In this document: positions 53,254-63,999 of the stretch, piece after piece
How the letters are laid out: the number at the start of each line of letters is the position of its first letter
Position numbering within the stretch: position 1 is the stretch's first letter
Assembly (NCBI GenBank): GCA_002077045.2
Contig: KZ111151.1
Coordinates: 653,718 to 717,717, forward strand
Origin: Rachicladosporium sp. CCFEE 5018
Lineage: Eukaryota; Ascomycota; Dothideomycetes; Cladosporiales; Cladosporiaceae
Reading direction: 5' to 3'
Length of the DNA stretch: 64,000 nucleotides
Made by a program: the position numbers and the translations under genes
The notes under the pieces: generated by a model
Databases searched by the model: none
The model's input: the letters and a program-made list of their open reading frames with translations, nothing else
What the model was told of the DNA's origin: nothing

Positions 53254-54219
53254 TCAGATCTTACACCGCGTCTGCGCCTCCACGACCTTGGTGACTAACG
53301 TCCCCGCAAACCTCTTCATCGCGATCGCCTCCTGCTCTCCACGTAGCGCCCGCTCCATCACAACCTTGAGACGCTCATTGACACGCTGCTTCAAAGCCGG
53401 GTGAAACCTGGTTGCTGATTGTCGTGTCCCTTCCAGCTCTTGGACAGCTCCTATGATAGTCTCAAAGAGCAGATAGAGCATAGGATGGTGGTGCATCGGC
53501 TGTTGTCTCGGCTCCAGAAAATCGGGTAAACGAAGCTCGAGAAGCTGGTATCGTTTGTCGTCGGCCTGGAGAGCTGCCTGCAGGGTCATGATGCTTTGCC
53601 GCAAATTTATACGGAGGTATGTGTGAGTGTTGCTGCGCAGTTTGAGGCAGGCTTCGTTTCTGGGGAAGTTGAAGGTACTCCAGATGATGTTGCCGGGTAG
53701 GTGTGTGTACATCTTTGCGCGCCATCTGTTCTGCGCCGTGGAGCAGTCTTTCAGGCTTTGCTGTTGGGTGTAGTACTCGATGAGAAGTGGCGATATAATC
53801 GGTGCTTTGTGCAACTTCTCAATCGTGGCTCCGAGCTGACGAGACTGCTTGTGGAGACTGATCATGGCGCGGAGAACGTCTTCGTCGAAGATGAGGCGGT
53901 CGTCGATATTGTCGATTTCGTATGATAGGTATTTGTTTACACTCCACTGGAGATATTGGATGCCTGGAGGGATATCCGAGAAGACGTCTTGCCTGCAGTA
54001 CCGGCACTGCCCATATTGCTCGAGCCAGGGGACAATGCATTCCTGGCAGAAGACGTGTGTACCATGGAGGAGCACTGGTTTGCAGTCGTCCGTCAGTGGC
54101 ATCCAGCAGATGCCGCAGTCACCATTCTCCTTGCACGTTGGTGGCAGGCCTGCGATGGGAGTGACGGGCGGGTTGCTGAGAAAGTCCGAGCGACGAGGAA
54201 GTGGAGTGAACGTTGACAT
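53254..54219 (-). CDS. RING-finger protein, second copy
   Basis: 321 residues, same frame as 18529-19494. C35, C38, H52, H55, C58, C61, C72 and C75 are all retained, so the unusual histidine at the third ligand position is not an error of one copy. P73, between the last two cysteines, is Arg here; a proline at that place is common in ubiquitin-ligase RINGs. Substitutions are also frequent near the C-terminus (FHPALKQRVNERLKVV versus FHAALKQRVDELLNVV). Among the genes of the arms this pair is one of the most diverged. Confidence 0.8.
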   Translation of the reverse strand: MSTFTPLPRRSDFLSNPPVTPIAGLPPTCKENGDCGICWMPLTDDCKPVLLHGTHVFCQECIVPWLEQYGQCRYCRQDVFSDIPPGIQYLQWSVNKYLSYEIDNIDDRLIFDEDVLRAMISLHKQSRQLGATIEKLHKAPIISPLLIEYYTQQQSLKDCSTAQNRWRAKMYTHLPGNIIWSTFNFPRNEACLKLRSNTHTYLRINLRQSIMTLQAALQADDKRYQLLELRLPDFLEPRQQPMHHHPMLYLLFETIIGAVQELEGTRQSATRFHPALKQRVNERLKVVMERALRGEQEAIAMKRFAGTLVTKVVEAQTRCKI

Positions 54220-54807
54220 GTTGTCGGCTTGGAAGAACAGTGATCAGAATGTGGTGGCTCACACAGGTGTTGGTGTATTAAGTGGAGCGTTCGGGGCAAT
54301 GACGATCGAATTAGTGAAGTATCAGAAGTGAAGTTATGCGGGAACCTGCAGAGACGGGACAGCACAGGTGCAGGAACAAGGGATAATATGTAGCGCGAGG
54401 GCAAGCAATCGCTCATTTACCTCGTTGTCCTCGCACGAGACAAGAAGTGTTTTCGCATTTGATAAGCTGCATCGGAGAGCAAAGACTAGATACCGAAAAT
54501 GAAGATGGTGCCGTACTGGAGGACACCTAAAACATCTTTCGGCCTTAATCACGTGATCGAAAGCTGATGCCCACGTGAGGTCACTTCCGGATCGGTATTT
54601 GCCAATCGGTTCACAGGCAAGTTGAATTGTGCGAAAGCTGACTCGCTCGTCTTGTTGCCACAGCACCATGGAGCGCGATCAGTAGCCGCAGATCAGGTGG
54701 AGTGGTGCTCTCGGGCCATAGCGATTGCGATATTAGTTTCTCGGTGTTGTCGATCATGGCATACCGTAGTCCAGACGTTTCGAAAAGCCTTCAAATACGA
54801 CCAAAGT
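54220..54807. other. intergenic region upstream of the second RING copy
   Basis: 588 bp matching 17941-18528 in length and sequence, including paired CACGTG elements at 54550-54577. Confidence 0.55.
54550..54577. promoter_or_regulatory. paired CACGTG elements, second copy
   Basis: CACGTG at 54550-54555 and 54572-54577, the same 22-bp offset as in the left copy. Confidence 0.45.
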
Positions 54808-55813
54808 TTACAACTTGCTATCGACGGGCTTGTCAGCGTTATGTCGATAGTCGTAATGCCAGTCGCCTCTTGCGAGATCCGCTCGCACTTGATAATTTGC
54901 TTCTGCGTCCTCCACGACCTGCATGTCGAGATCAACGACGGCCATGCCCTCCGCGCTGCTGCCGAGTCGCGTAAGCGCACCGACATACGGCAAGCAGACC
55001 TGTGATCTCCCTGCATAACCTTTGCCGGGTGGTCCGCCAGCGTTGGCGAATATGATTGCTGTCAGTCGTTGTCAGTACGCAGGGTTTCAAAGTAGATCAA
55101 TACTGTTCCAGCAACTTACCGCAAGTATTCTCGAAGCACCTCGCTGTCAGCATGCTATCCAGGAACAGTCCCTCTGCCACAGGATTGATCGCTAGCCCTG
55201 CCGGACTACAATCACTCAGCGTCCAGAAAGTCGGTATGATAATCAGCTTCGCTCCTTGCGCTATCAACTCCCGAAAGGCTTCCGGGAAGGCGAGATCCCA
55301 GCAGATCAGCATCCCGACTTTGCCTAACGGTGTGTCGAAAACAGGATGCTCATCTCGTGCAGATGAAGTAAGGTGCAATCTCTCGATAGGACCCCAAAGA
55401 TTCTTCTTGACGTACTTGCCCGCGATATCACCAGTGTTGTCGATGAAGTAGGCAACATTTAGTAACCTCTCGTCAGGTGTATCAGCATCATGAAGCTCCA
55501 GTATCGTTCCGGGTACGATGCAGATATTACACTCCTTGGCCAGTGCACGGTACTTGTCGAGATAAGTCTCCCATCTTGCGCATTCGGATTTGAACTTTGG
55601 ATCATCGGGCTTCCAGTTCAGTAGATGGTACTCGGGCAGAACTGCCAGTTGAGCACCTTGTAGGGCGGCTGACCGGATATCGGAGGCTGCTGTGGCGAAG
55701 TTGCGATCGGGTTGCATGGGCTTCGGGTGCATCTGTATCACGGCGACCTTATAGGTTGGGGCTTTGGTTGTGGCAACCTTCCGCTCGTGGATCGGGGACT
55801 CGGATTCGGTCAT
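54808..55813 (-). CDS. nitrilase-superfamily amidohydrolase, second copy
   Basis: Exons 55813-55120 and 55058-54808, 314 residues. E61 (LPEYHLL), K136 (KYVKKNLW) and C171 (LICWDLAFPE) are conserved. Differences from the left copy include SECARWETYLDKYRALAKEC for SECSRWEIYLDKYRALAREC and Asn for Asp near the C-terminus (RHNADKPV). Both copies are expected to be active. Confidence 0.88.
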
Positions 55814-56191
55814 TGTGAAGGAAGTAGAAGTAACACCAGATGACTGATGGGGGAGAATGTGCGAAAGTGCTGTATACCTCCTAGCTTACAGGATATGTGA
55901 GGAGTGATATGCGACCTCAATGGCTTGTAAGACTGGATGTCATCGCACTGGCTATCGACGCTATCTCATCCATGCCCCGCTCTGAATGCCACCGCTTTAC
56001 CATCTTACATTTGGCCAGCCGTAGCGACGCGTCTTCGTAGACGCGACTGGAATTGATGATTGAGCATTGCAGTCACCTGATGGCATATTGGATTACGTTT
56101 TTCCGCGATGTATTTACCAGCGAACTTGAAACAGACTGGCACACCTATTTGCGACTCCGCTCAGCATTAGACTAGCGAACCATCAGCCGCC
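55814..56191. other. bidirectional promoter, second nitrilase and RNH202 copies
   Basis: 378 bp, the same length as 16557-16934. Holds the conserved hairpin with ACGCGT at 56027-56045. Confidence 0.6.
56027..56045. promoter_or_regulatory. inverted repeat containing ACGCGT, second copy
   Basis: ACGCGT at 56027-56032 overlapping inverted arms CGCGTCT (56028-56034) and AGACGCG (56039-56045); 160 bp upstream of RNH202, as on the left. Confidence 0.5.
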
Positions 56192-57529
56192 ATGGCCGTC
56201 AAAACTCGTACAAAGAAGGCCGCGCCAAAGCCAAGTACAACAGCATCCGATGAGATTATAACATCAACGGCAAAGAAGGTCCTCGAGCCCAGCGTCGTAG
56301 AGCCACCACTACTACTTATCCTTCCCGAGGGCTCCTCGCCAACAGCTCGTATTGTTACTTTGCCAAGTCCTGCCACTACAACGCCATGCCGCTTCTTCGT
56401 CTGCCCCGAGAAAGGCTTCTTCGAATTCACCAAAGTCGCGCCGCCGAAGAAGACATGCAGGAGTTGGCTCTTGGCTCCTGAGGACTGTGCACCGGAATCA
56501 GCAGCATCGCAGCAAGGCGAGGGGGGCGATGATGGAGAGGCAGATCATCAAGGCTACGTTCTGGAGAAGTCAGATCTCTTCATAGCGACACCCTGCGATC
56601 CGCTCTTCCTGGTCTTGCCTCTGTTGGTAGACGGCGAAGCGGGCTCGTACTTGACCTTCGTCGACTTCGTGTACGATCAAGGCCGAGATGGCTGGGAGCA
56701 TTTGCAACAGCTACTGCGGCAGCCAGAGTTCACCAAGTTAGGGAAGATCATGGAGCGACGCATGGCCGCCATTTGCGATACGCTAGACATGGGCGATGAG
56801 CAAGAGCGGATGTATCAGCTGTCGATGCAGAAGCTACTGAGCGAGCTTGTGAGCAAAGCGAAGAAGATGGTGAAGGGAGGGCTGCCGGCGACTATGGAGG
56901 CGCATTTCGTAAAGCAAGCGCTGGAGATGCCCGTGCTCAGCGTACGAAGGGAGGAGAGCAGTGTGAGCATAGCCATTGAGGATGAGGCTGAGGGTGCTGA
57001 AAGTCAGACGCCTTCGGAGGAGATGTCGCAGGTCACGACGACGTCCACCACTTCCAGTGTAAGCGTATCGACAGCGGTAACGTCCTTCTCAGAAGATGCG
57101 ACACCGGACGAGCCTACGAAGCAGCAAGGTGACAATGCGAACCTGCTCCGACTGCGAGTCGCCCTGAACTTCCTGCTGGCCGCCTACACACCCACTCAAT
57201 TGCGCACGAAGCTCTCAACACTGGTAGCATCCTCGGCTACTGTCCTCGACTTCGGCCCCCTTGACGCCCATCTTACGCGCATCGCCGAGCTGAAGAAGCA
57301 AGCCCAAGTACTCCGTTCGCTAAGCGACAACATCAGTCGCAAGAGAAGTGCTGAAGACGACGATGAGTTGGCCGCGAAGCTGGAGGCCAAGAAGCGAAAG
57401 AAGGAGGAAGAGGAGTTCAAGAAGAAGAACACGAGCCGAGGCGTTACGCAGCTTGCGAAAGCTGATACGAGTGGGATGAAGAAGCTCAGCTCGTTCTTCA
57501 CAAAGGCGCCCGCGAAGGCGAAGGGGTGA
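56192..57529 (+). CDS. RNH202: ribonuclease H2 subunit B, second copy
   Basis: 445 residues, same length as 15219-16556. Core motifs (LLLILPEGSSPTARIVTLP, CRFFVCPEKGFFEFTK, KKTCRSWLL) and the C-terminal PIP-box-like MKKLSSFFTKA are intact. Substitutions cluster in the linker near the middle of the C-terminal half (STLVASSATVLDFGPLDAHL versus STSLASSTSLIDFAPLDAHL). The TTL gene follows on the same strand after only 173 bp, versus 252 bp in the left copy. Confidence 0.93.
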   Translation: MAVKTRTKKAAPKPSTTASDEIITSTAKKVLEPSVVEPPLLLILPEGSSPTARIVTLPSPATTTPCRFFVCPEKGFFEFTKVAPPKKTCRSWLLAPEDCAPESAASQQGEGGDDGEADHQGYVLEKSDLFIATPCDPLFLVLPLLVDGEAGSYLTFVDFVYDQGRDGWEHLQQLLRQPEFTKLGKIMERRMAAICDTLDMGDEQERMYQLSMQKLLSELVSKAKKMVKGGLPATMEAHFVKQALEMPVLSVRREESSVSIAIEDEAEGAESQTPSEEMSQVTTTSTTSSVSVSTAVTSFSEDATPDEPTKQQGDNANLLRLRVALNFLLAAYTPTQLRTKLSTLVASSATVLDFGPLDAHLTRIAELKKQAQVLRSLSDNISRKRSAEDDDELAAKLEAKKRKKEEEEFKKKNTSRGVTQLAKADTSGMKKLSSFFTKAPAKAKG

Positions 57530-57702
57530 AGTAGACGTTTCTCCTTCACCGTTGACAACAGCCCAAGCGTCTGTTGTGTGCACCTGGCAGGCACGCGCGA
57601 GAGGGAACGTGGAGTTCGGCTCAACGTTTCCCCGACAAATTCCTCGACAGCATTGTCACTTGAAAGGGCGACGAACACGATCGTTCAATGCAGCATTGCA
57701 AC

Positions 57703-59025
57703 ATGGCGAGCGACAGAATCTATGCTCTAGTCGACTACGAAGACACATACGTGCAGCCTCTGCTCCTCGAGGCGCTCAAAAAGTCTCTACCGCCCGAGAT
57801 CCTGATTCTCATCAGCGATCTCTCCGAAGTACCCACACCGGAGTGCAAAGTCCTACAATGGCGGCAATACGAGAGCATCGAGTGGGACATACTGGCCGCA
57901 TGTCCAAGCACCTGTTTAGCAAATAGCTACATGATACGCAAAGCCCTTATCCGCAAACACTACCTTACCAACACGGTATCGCACTGGCTCAGCAAGCATC
58001 CGAACAGTTCACTCAAGAAACATGTGAAACCAAGTGTAGACTTCGAGGTAGACTATGCTGAATTTCTGGATGATGCGCTAGTCGAGGCGTACGAGTTGCG
58101 CGAGTCCTGGGAGCGTAACGCAGCGGCAGAAGCTGCTGGTAAGCCACTCGAATGGTGGATCCTCAAACCCGGCATGAGCGAGCGAGGCCAGGGAATCCGC
58201 CTGTTCAGCTCCGAGCAAGAGCTCACAGAGATCTTCGAAGCGTGGGATTCACCGTCTGACGATGAAGACGAGGATGACAACGAGGCCACATCGCGAACCT
58301 CCTCGCCCGACGGACTCGACGAATTTGACGGCAAATCTAACACCGGGTCAAACGATATCATGACATCCCACCTCCGCCACTTCATCGCGCAACCCTACAT
58401 CCACCCGCCGCTTCTCCTCCCCTCACCACACCCAAATGCCAACCTCAAATTCCACATCCGCACCTACGTACTTACCGTTGGCGCCCTCAAGGTCTTCGTC
58501 TACCGTCCTATGTTGGCCCTCTTCGCCTCCACATCCTACGCCCCTCCAACGTGCTCCACTCCGAACGACCTCACCGCCCACTTAACCAACACCTGTCTCC
58601 AGCCTTCCCCACCGCCACCAACCTCCGTGCAACTCTTCGACTCCCTCCCCGCCTCTCTGCCCTCCCTCCCTAGCACCTGGAAGGACGACGTGGTTACCCA
58701 AATCTGCGACACCACAGCGCAGATTTTCGAAGCTGCCGCACGCACACAATCCGTGCATTTCCAAACTCTACCCAACACCTTCGAGATTTTCGGGCTGGAT
58801 TTCCTGGTCGATGCGGAGGGTTGCGCGTGGTTATTGGAAGTCAATGCATTTCCAGATTTCGGGCAAAGTGGGTCAGGTGAAGGACAGGAGCTGGTGGAGG
58901 GGCTGATTGAGGGGGTGGTGCGGGTGGGTGTCTTGCCGTTCTTTGGGATGGACGGGAGGGGTGAACGCAAGTCCGGAAGGGACACGATGGTGCAGGTTCT
59001 AGATCTGGACTTGGGACGGTGGTAG
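57703..59025 (+). CDS. TTL-domain protein, second copy
   Basis: 440 residues, starting MASDRIYALVDYEDTYVQP. The ATP-grasp motifs (WWILKPGMSERGQGIRLF, FHIRTYVL, LLEVNAFPDFGQSG) are retained. From the end of that last motif onward the sequence departs from the left copy: here VLPFFGMDGRGERKSGRDTM, on the left GGFFAMGEGVDKSL, before both end in LDLGR. The 3' flank is also unrelated in most of its length, so the change includes the gene's tail. Substitutions elsewhere are more numerous than in DPM1 or the transporter. Confidence 0.85.
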   Translation: MASDRIYALVDYEDTYVQPLLLEALKKSLPPEILILISDLSEVPTPECKVLQWRQYESIEWDILAACPSTCLANSYMIRKALIRKHYLTNTVSHWLSKHPNSSLKKHVKPSVDFEVDYAEFLDDALVEAYELRESWERNAAAEAAGKPLEWWILKPGMSERGQGIRLFSSEQELTEIFEAWDSPSDDEDEDDNEATSRTSSPDGLDEFDGKSNTGSNDIMTSHLRHFIAQPYIHPPLLLPSPHPNANLKFHIRTYVLTVGALKVFVYRPMLALFASTSYAPPTCSTPNDLTAHLTNTCLQPSPPPPTSVQLFDSLPASLPSLPSTWKDDVVTQICDTTAQIFEAAARTQSVHFQTLPNTFEIFGLDFLVDAEGCAWLLEVNAFPDFGQSGSGEGQELVEGLIEGVVRVGVLPFFGMDGRGERKSGRDTMVQVLDLDLGRW

Positions 59026-59555
59026 AGAGAAGCTGTCTGAGTTCTCCGACGTGCGTATAGGTACTTTATGGAGCTTACGAAGTACTGCGGAAACCCCTGC
59101 TCTGACTCCTATTACTTTCACAATTTTTCGCCACGCGCGACGTTCATGAGCTCTGTGACACGGAAAGCTAGGTGCGCTTTATTAGACGTTTCATTGCCTT
59201 TGCTGAATTACCACTCGCTAGGTAACCTGCTCTCGTGGTGATGTACCCTTGATCCCCCAGACCGAGTCGTCGCAAACCCCTGTATCGCTTGCTGCCCAAA
59301 ACATGCTACCATCGTTACCCAATGCCCATAGCACGCAACGCAGAATCCCAAAAGTTGGACTGCCGCCTCGTTCGGAAGTAGAGCAATAGCGCCACCTCAG
59401 CGCTCCTACTGTAGCCCATTCATCGCCCGGTTCTCATGATCGGCATCCTTCTCTGCTGCTCAGACACTATCCCGATCCTTGCTTCACCTCATTTGGCACT
59501 GTATTGCGCTTCGCATGCGACCTTAGACTTTCGGCATCAAAACAAAGCACGCCTC
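59026..59555. other. convergent spacer diverged from its counterpart
   Basis: 530 bp against 444 bp on the left (13215-13658). Only the 40 bp next to the FRGKK gene and a short island near 59200-59220 match. No gene recognised. Confidence 0.55.
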
Positions 59556-60958
59556 CTAAGCACTGCTCGCATCAACACTCCCAGCACCGCCATTAGCATT
59601 CCCCCTCGTTCTCTTACTCCCACCCACGCCTTCCACTTCACTCTCAGCCTCCCTCTTCTTGCCTCCTGCTTTGCTAACGCCAACCTTGCTGCGCGGCCAC
59701 TCGTCGAACGGCGAAGTGATCTTGCGACGTTTCCCATTGTTCACCACAGGCGAAGTCGAGGTGACACCAGTCTCCTCTTCCTCCTCGAGCAGCGTGGCGA
59801 GACCTGAGGCTGGGATGGCGAGCGTCGAGATGCGTGAGGTGCGTTTCGTGGAGGGTGGTGTGGCGAGGTAGGCGGAGCTGGAGGTGACGGGTTTACGGGG
59901 CGTGGCTTTCACATTTGCCTGAGCGGGGACAGGGATTTCGATATCGGTCAAAGCTTCTTCGTCGACCTCGACTTCTGGCTCTGAAGAAGGGAAGAGGAGA
60001 CGGGGTTTGATGGAGCTGCGGGTCAGAGGGCGATGGGCTGAGGGCCCGGCGTTGCGTTTGAGTGTGCGCTGGGCGCGGATGGAGTCTGGTGAGGAAGGAG
60101 GGTTGGCGACCTGCTCGGAGGAGGTGGGCGATTCGAAGCGGCGGAGGAGCTTCTTGCCGCGACTGTGAGGTGAGGTCAGTGAGTTGTAGATTAGGTGGCG
60201 AACAAATGTAGGACGTACAAAACATAGATCAACCCCTCATCCCTAGCAACAGCCTGCTCCATCTCCTTCTCCTCTTCCGTCTTCGCTGCACTCCCACGTT
60301 TTTGCGCCCTGCCACTGCTGCCAGTCTTCCTTGGTCCAACGAATGGATTATCCTCCGCCTCGTCCAGCTCAGGCACTCGCGCGTTTGCATCCGTGAAAAT
60401 CGGAATCGCGGGCTCGCTGCTCTCAGCCCCATCCTCATACAGATCAAACCCGCGCATGGAGGAATTGCGAGGTTTCTTAAGCTTGCGCGGTGTAGGCATG
60501 ACATCGCTGGGTGAGTGAGATTGGAAGTTCAACGCGCGCGAGGCGACGTTCATGGCGACTGCCGGACGCTTCATGGGCGTTTTGTTGGGTGTTGGTAGCA
60601 CGCTTGTGCGAGTGACTGAAAGTCCTAGACTGGTGTCAGAGTCTGACTGTGCGCCGTTCACTGCGCGGCGGGCGGGGTTCTTCTTGGGTGTCTTGTGTGA
60701 TCGTGTCAATGGCGACGCAGGCGAGGAAGGTGGGGAGGAGAGTTGAGTGCCGGAGAAGCGTGCGCGGCGGCGGGTTGTTGGGGGAGGTGTTGTATGGCGC
60801 GCGCGAGTGTCTCTCAGCGAGCCATACGGAGACTGCTGTGCAGCTGTCCGGGTTGATCGGCGTGCGTATGGTTCATAGTTGTCGTGAAGTGGGCCGTGGA
60901 GTGGTGTTGGAGGTGTGCGGATGCGGGTGTTGCGTGGTGGAGGGGTAGAGGGAGCCAT
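59556..60958 (-). CDS. unassigned FRGKK-motif protein, second copy
   Basis: Exons 60958-60219 and 60162-59556, 56-nt intron with donor gtacgt here and gtaagc in the left copy; 448 residues. The conserved ARDEGLIYVFRGKKLLRRF block again straddles the intron with a split Phe codon (TT/T instead of TT/C). The Thr-Pro and Ser-Pro sites are largely retained, while length differs by seven residues because of small indels near the C-terminus (for example an added GNANGGAGS stretch). The strict conservation of the motif in an otherwise drifting disordered protein marks it as the likely functional centre. Confidence 0.8.
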
Positions 60959-61534
60959 TTCTTGTGAGTGCGCGCGTTTGGATAGTGAAGTCACGCTATG
61001 GGCGCGAGTTGCGCTGGTATGACCAGAGTCGACACCTTCAATCCCGACGATCTCCTCCGATGTACTCTGTAGTCCTCTATCGTGGGTCAGAACTCTGCGA
61101 TATCCGCGTCGCCGTCTGCTGCCGTATGTTCAATCCAAGCGGTGAATTCGTTTCCAGCTCTTCGTTCTGCAATCCTCCTCGCGCGCAGTGTGCCCAGTGT
61201 GTATTGTCGTAACAGCAGTCCGTCGTTCTCAATAGCAGTGTTACTCAATAGCAGGATACCATTATCTCGCGCACAATAAGATCTGTCGGAGCATACGAAG
61301 CAAGACAAGGAACTGACGTCTCTGAGGCTCTCCCAATCCCTTCCAGCCACCCGCCGCGAACCCTGAACTCCACACTCCACCAAGGCGCGTCCAGCCCTAC
61401 ACGAAACACCACAATATAAAACGCGTCATATCCCGACAACATATCAACAAATCCGGCCAACAACTCGCGGCCCAGAGTGGCAACACGATTTGACGCTTCG
61501 TGCACATATCGCATCGCTGTCAAGACCTTCCGCG
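60959..61534. other. bidirectional promoter, second FRGKK-motif and DUO1 copies
   Basis: 576 bp, equal in length to 11257-11832. ACGCGT is kept at 61421-61426; the DUO1-proximal one has become ACGCTT. Confidence 0.55.
61421..61426. promoter_or_regulatory. ACGCGT element, DUO1 promoter, second copy
   Basis: Exact MCB sequence about 110 bp upstream of DUO1, matching 11366-11371. Confidence 0.42.
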
Positions 61535-62281
61535 ATGGCCAAACCCACCCCTCCTGACCTCGCAGGTCTCACGCTGGAAGACTCCTCAGACGAAGCCGAA
61601 GAGAATCTCTTCTCCTCGCCCTCCACAGCACCACCAACAACCAAAACTCACACACCCGCATCAGCCAGCTCCTCCGCGCAGAAATCTACCCAACAACGCC
61701 CACGCTCAACTCCCAAACCCCCAGACCCCTCCCGCGAAGCAAGCCTGCAAGCAGAGCTCGACAGAGTCCGAGAGGTGAATGCCGTCATCTCCGGCGTGAC
61801 AGCCTCCCTGCGAAAGGCAAGGGAGAACATGTCAACAGTCAACCGCACAGTGGACTCTGCGTCTACGCTCCTCGCGACGTGGACCAGGATATTGTCACAA
61901 ACGGAGCACAACCAGCGACTCATTCATAATCCAGGCTGGCAAGGCGCTAGTCAAGACCTCGAAGACGTCGGTAACGAGGAGTCGCGACGGCAGGAAGAGA
62001 GGGAGCGGGCTGTGGAAGAGGAGCGACGGAGGAGGGAGGATGCGGAGAGGAGACGGGAGGACGAGGAACGGAGGCGTGCTGTGCTGGCTGAGAAGGGCAG
62101 TGCGGGGAGGGGCGTGGGGAGAAGAGGGAGTGTGAGGGGTGGGAGTACGGGTACGGGGAGAGGGTATACGGGGGTTGGAGGGCAGGCTGGACGGGGAAGG
62201 GTGACGCCTGGGGTGAGTAGAGGGGGAAGTGGAATTGGGAGGGGTACGGTCGGAGGGACGAGGGGTAGAGGGAGGGGCTGA
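61535..62281 (+). CDS. DUO1: DASH/Dam1 complex subunit Duo1, second copy
   Basis: 248 residues from MAKPTPPDLAGLTLED. The Duo1 core (REVNAVISGVTASLRKAREN, WTRILSQTEHNQRL, PGWQGASQDLE) is unchanged apart from His for Leu in RLIHNPG; other changes are in the disordered ends. An open frame extends 15 codons upstream but the shared ATG is preferred. Confidence 0.9.
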   Translation: MAKPTPPDLAGLTLEDSSDEAEENLFSSPSTAPPTTKTHTPASASSSAQKSTQQRPRSTPKPPDPSREASLQAELDRVREVNAVISGVTASLRKARENMSTVNRTVDSASTLLATWTRILSQTEHNQRLIHNPGWQGASQDLEDVGNEESRRQEERERAVEEERRRREDAERRREDEERRRAVLAEKGSAGRGVGRRGSVRGGSTGTGRGYTGVGGQAGRGRVTPGVSRGGSGIGRGTVGGTRGRGRG

Positions 62282-62733
62282 GAGTGGACCTTTCTGATGA
62301 CAAGACGAATTCATGTTCACGTCGAGCGAACAGCGATCCAGCGGTGCCGACGACGACGCTCGTGCAGCGTCGTGGGCTGCGATCGAAGCGCGTCTGGCTG
62401 CGGCAGACTTGAACTAGTAGACGTTCGACGTCAGGCGCAGGGCAGGAGGGAGGCATGTATCGTATCGCCTTATCGAAGCAGATCAGGAACCAGTGATGCT
62501 GACAAGTCGAACAGAAGCTGAAGAACAGCACGGCAACAGCGAGTATCAGCGCATTGTACAGCTCTGTCGATGTGTACGTATCACTCCATCGTCTCACCCG
62601 TACACTGAGCGCAGCCACCACCTCATCCGCATATATGCTCGCTTGTATGCTTCCAGCTTGCTTCATCCCGGGCGGACCTCCCCCTCCTTCCCACCCAATC
62701 TCATCCGCTCACATACCCCTCATGCCCCTCGAT
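62282..62733. other. convergent 3' region, DUO1 and 73-aa gene copies
   Basis: 452 bp matching 10046-10509, lacking the extra GGGGAT units present on the left. No gene recognised. Confidence 0.5.
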
Positions 62734-62955
62734 CTACAACCCCACCTTCCCACTATCATTGCCCTCCCCCTTAGCAGTCTTCGCCTTCGCGGCATCATCA
62801 AGCGGGCCCTTCGGGTTGCTCTCCAAGTTCTTCAGTTGATCCTTTGTCTGCTCTTGGCCAGCACCCTGGTCGTTCGGCGCGGCGTGCGAGCCTTGCTGGG
62901 CTTTGGTCTGGTTCTCTGGGTCGGGCGACTGGCGGCCGGCGTTGGGTGCGGACAT
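62734..62955 (-). CDS. conserved small hydrophilic protein, 73 aa, second copy
   Basis: Encodes exactly the same 73 residues as 9824-10045. The 5' flanking frame is broken by an indel relative to the left copy, which fixes the start at the MSAPNAGRQSP methionine (62955). No known domain; Gln/Asn/Gly/Lys-rich and hydrophilic throughout. Confidence 0.75.
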   Translation of the reverse strand: MSAPNAGRQSPDPENQTKAQQGSHAAPNDQGAGQEQTKDQLKNLESNPKGPLDDAAKAKTAKGEGNDSGKVGL

Positions 62956-63375
62956 CTTGGCTTATTATTGCGGAATTGGTGGATGTATTGGATTCGATTG
63001 TGGACTGATGGACGTTAGAGGGCTGCTAGAAGGGAAGCGGGAGTGTGGGTGGCGAACAGGGTGCTTTGGTTCGGCTGTGTAGATTTGCGTGAAGTCGATT
63101 GTCTGGTTTTGGGAAGGTACTCGAGCTCAAAGCCTCTTCAATGTCAATGAATGTTGATGGTGGGGCAAAAGTCGCGAGTGGTGGGGTGCGATGGACGTCA
63201 CTGCCAGTCATGCAAGCGGCTGATGAGAGAATGACTGAGCAATTTACCCGCCTCCATGGACATCCAAATTACGACAGCTCCTGAGAAGGAATGTCGCTGG
63301 CTTGCAAGTGTGATTGATAGCGTGTAGCCTGGAATCGAACGTGTTGTACAGTATTCCTACAAGATCGCAACAACT
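62956..63375. other. intergenic and 5' UTR, 73-aa gene and BCS1 copies
   Basis: 420 bp matching 9405-9823 apart from small indels. No additional gene recognised. Confidence 0.5.
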
Positions 63376-63999
63376 TCATCCTGCGCCACTTCCGACCTCG
63401 TGAGTCCTCCCTCTCGACTTCACAGCAAGTTGATCCACCATCCCGATCGCCCCCTCAGGATCCCCTTTGTTATACAAGAACAGTCCCTGCAAAGCCGCTG
63501 TGCTGACCTGGTCGACCAATCCGATCTCCTCGGCTCGCTTGATGAACGATTTCTTCCCCTCCCCACCAGCATCAACGTCCCCATAAAACCTCTCCCACAA
63601 CTTCTCCATCTGCCAAAGCGTCGCATCGCCAAGATGCATAGTCATATCCACCCTCCCCGGCCTGATCAAAGCATCGTCGAGGCGATCGATGTGGTTGGTC
63701 GTCATGAAGATGATGCGCTCTTCGGCGCTTGCTACTCCGTCCAGAGCGTTGAGCAGACCGGAGAAAGTCACCGCAGCGCCCGTGTAGCCCGTTTCGTCGG
63801 CTTGGCGACGATTGGAGAAGGCTGCGTCCGCGTCTTCGAGGAGTACGATCGTCCGTGGCGGGACGGTGAGGAGGAGTTGGTTCAGTAGGTCGTCGGTGAG
63901 GCCGCGTTGTGAGAGCGAGAGCATGGCGATGTTGAAGTCTAGTTCGCCGGCGAGGGCTTGGACGAACGATGTCTTTCCTGTGCCGGGAGGACCGTACAA
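63376..63999 (-). CDS. BCS1: BCS1 mitochondrial AAA chaperone, second copy, cut by window end
   Basis: The last 207 codons of the gene, running off the window. Walker A (GPPGTGKTS), Walker B (IVLLEDADAAF) and the IRPGRVDMTMHLG region are present. Differences from the left copy are confined to a surface segment: Ala for Val in GDVDAGGEG and KKSFIKRAEE for RRAFIKRADE. The N-terminal half, including the membrane anchor, should continue outside the window. Confidence 0.93.
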   Translation of the reverse strand: MYGPPGTGKTSFVQALAGELDFNIAMLSLSQRGLTDDLLNQLLLTVPPRTIVLLEDADAAFSNRRQADETGYTGAAVTFSGLLNALDGVASAEERIIFMTTNHIDRLDDALIRPGRVDMTMHLGDATLWQMEKLWERFYGDVDAGGEGKKSFIKRAEEIGLVDQVSTAALQGLFLYNKGDPEGAIGMVDQLAVKSRGRTHEVGSGAG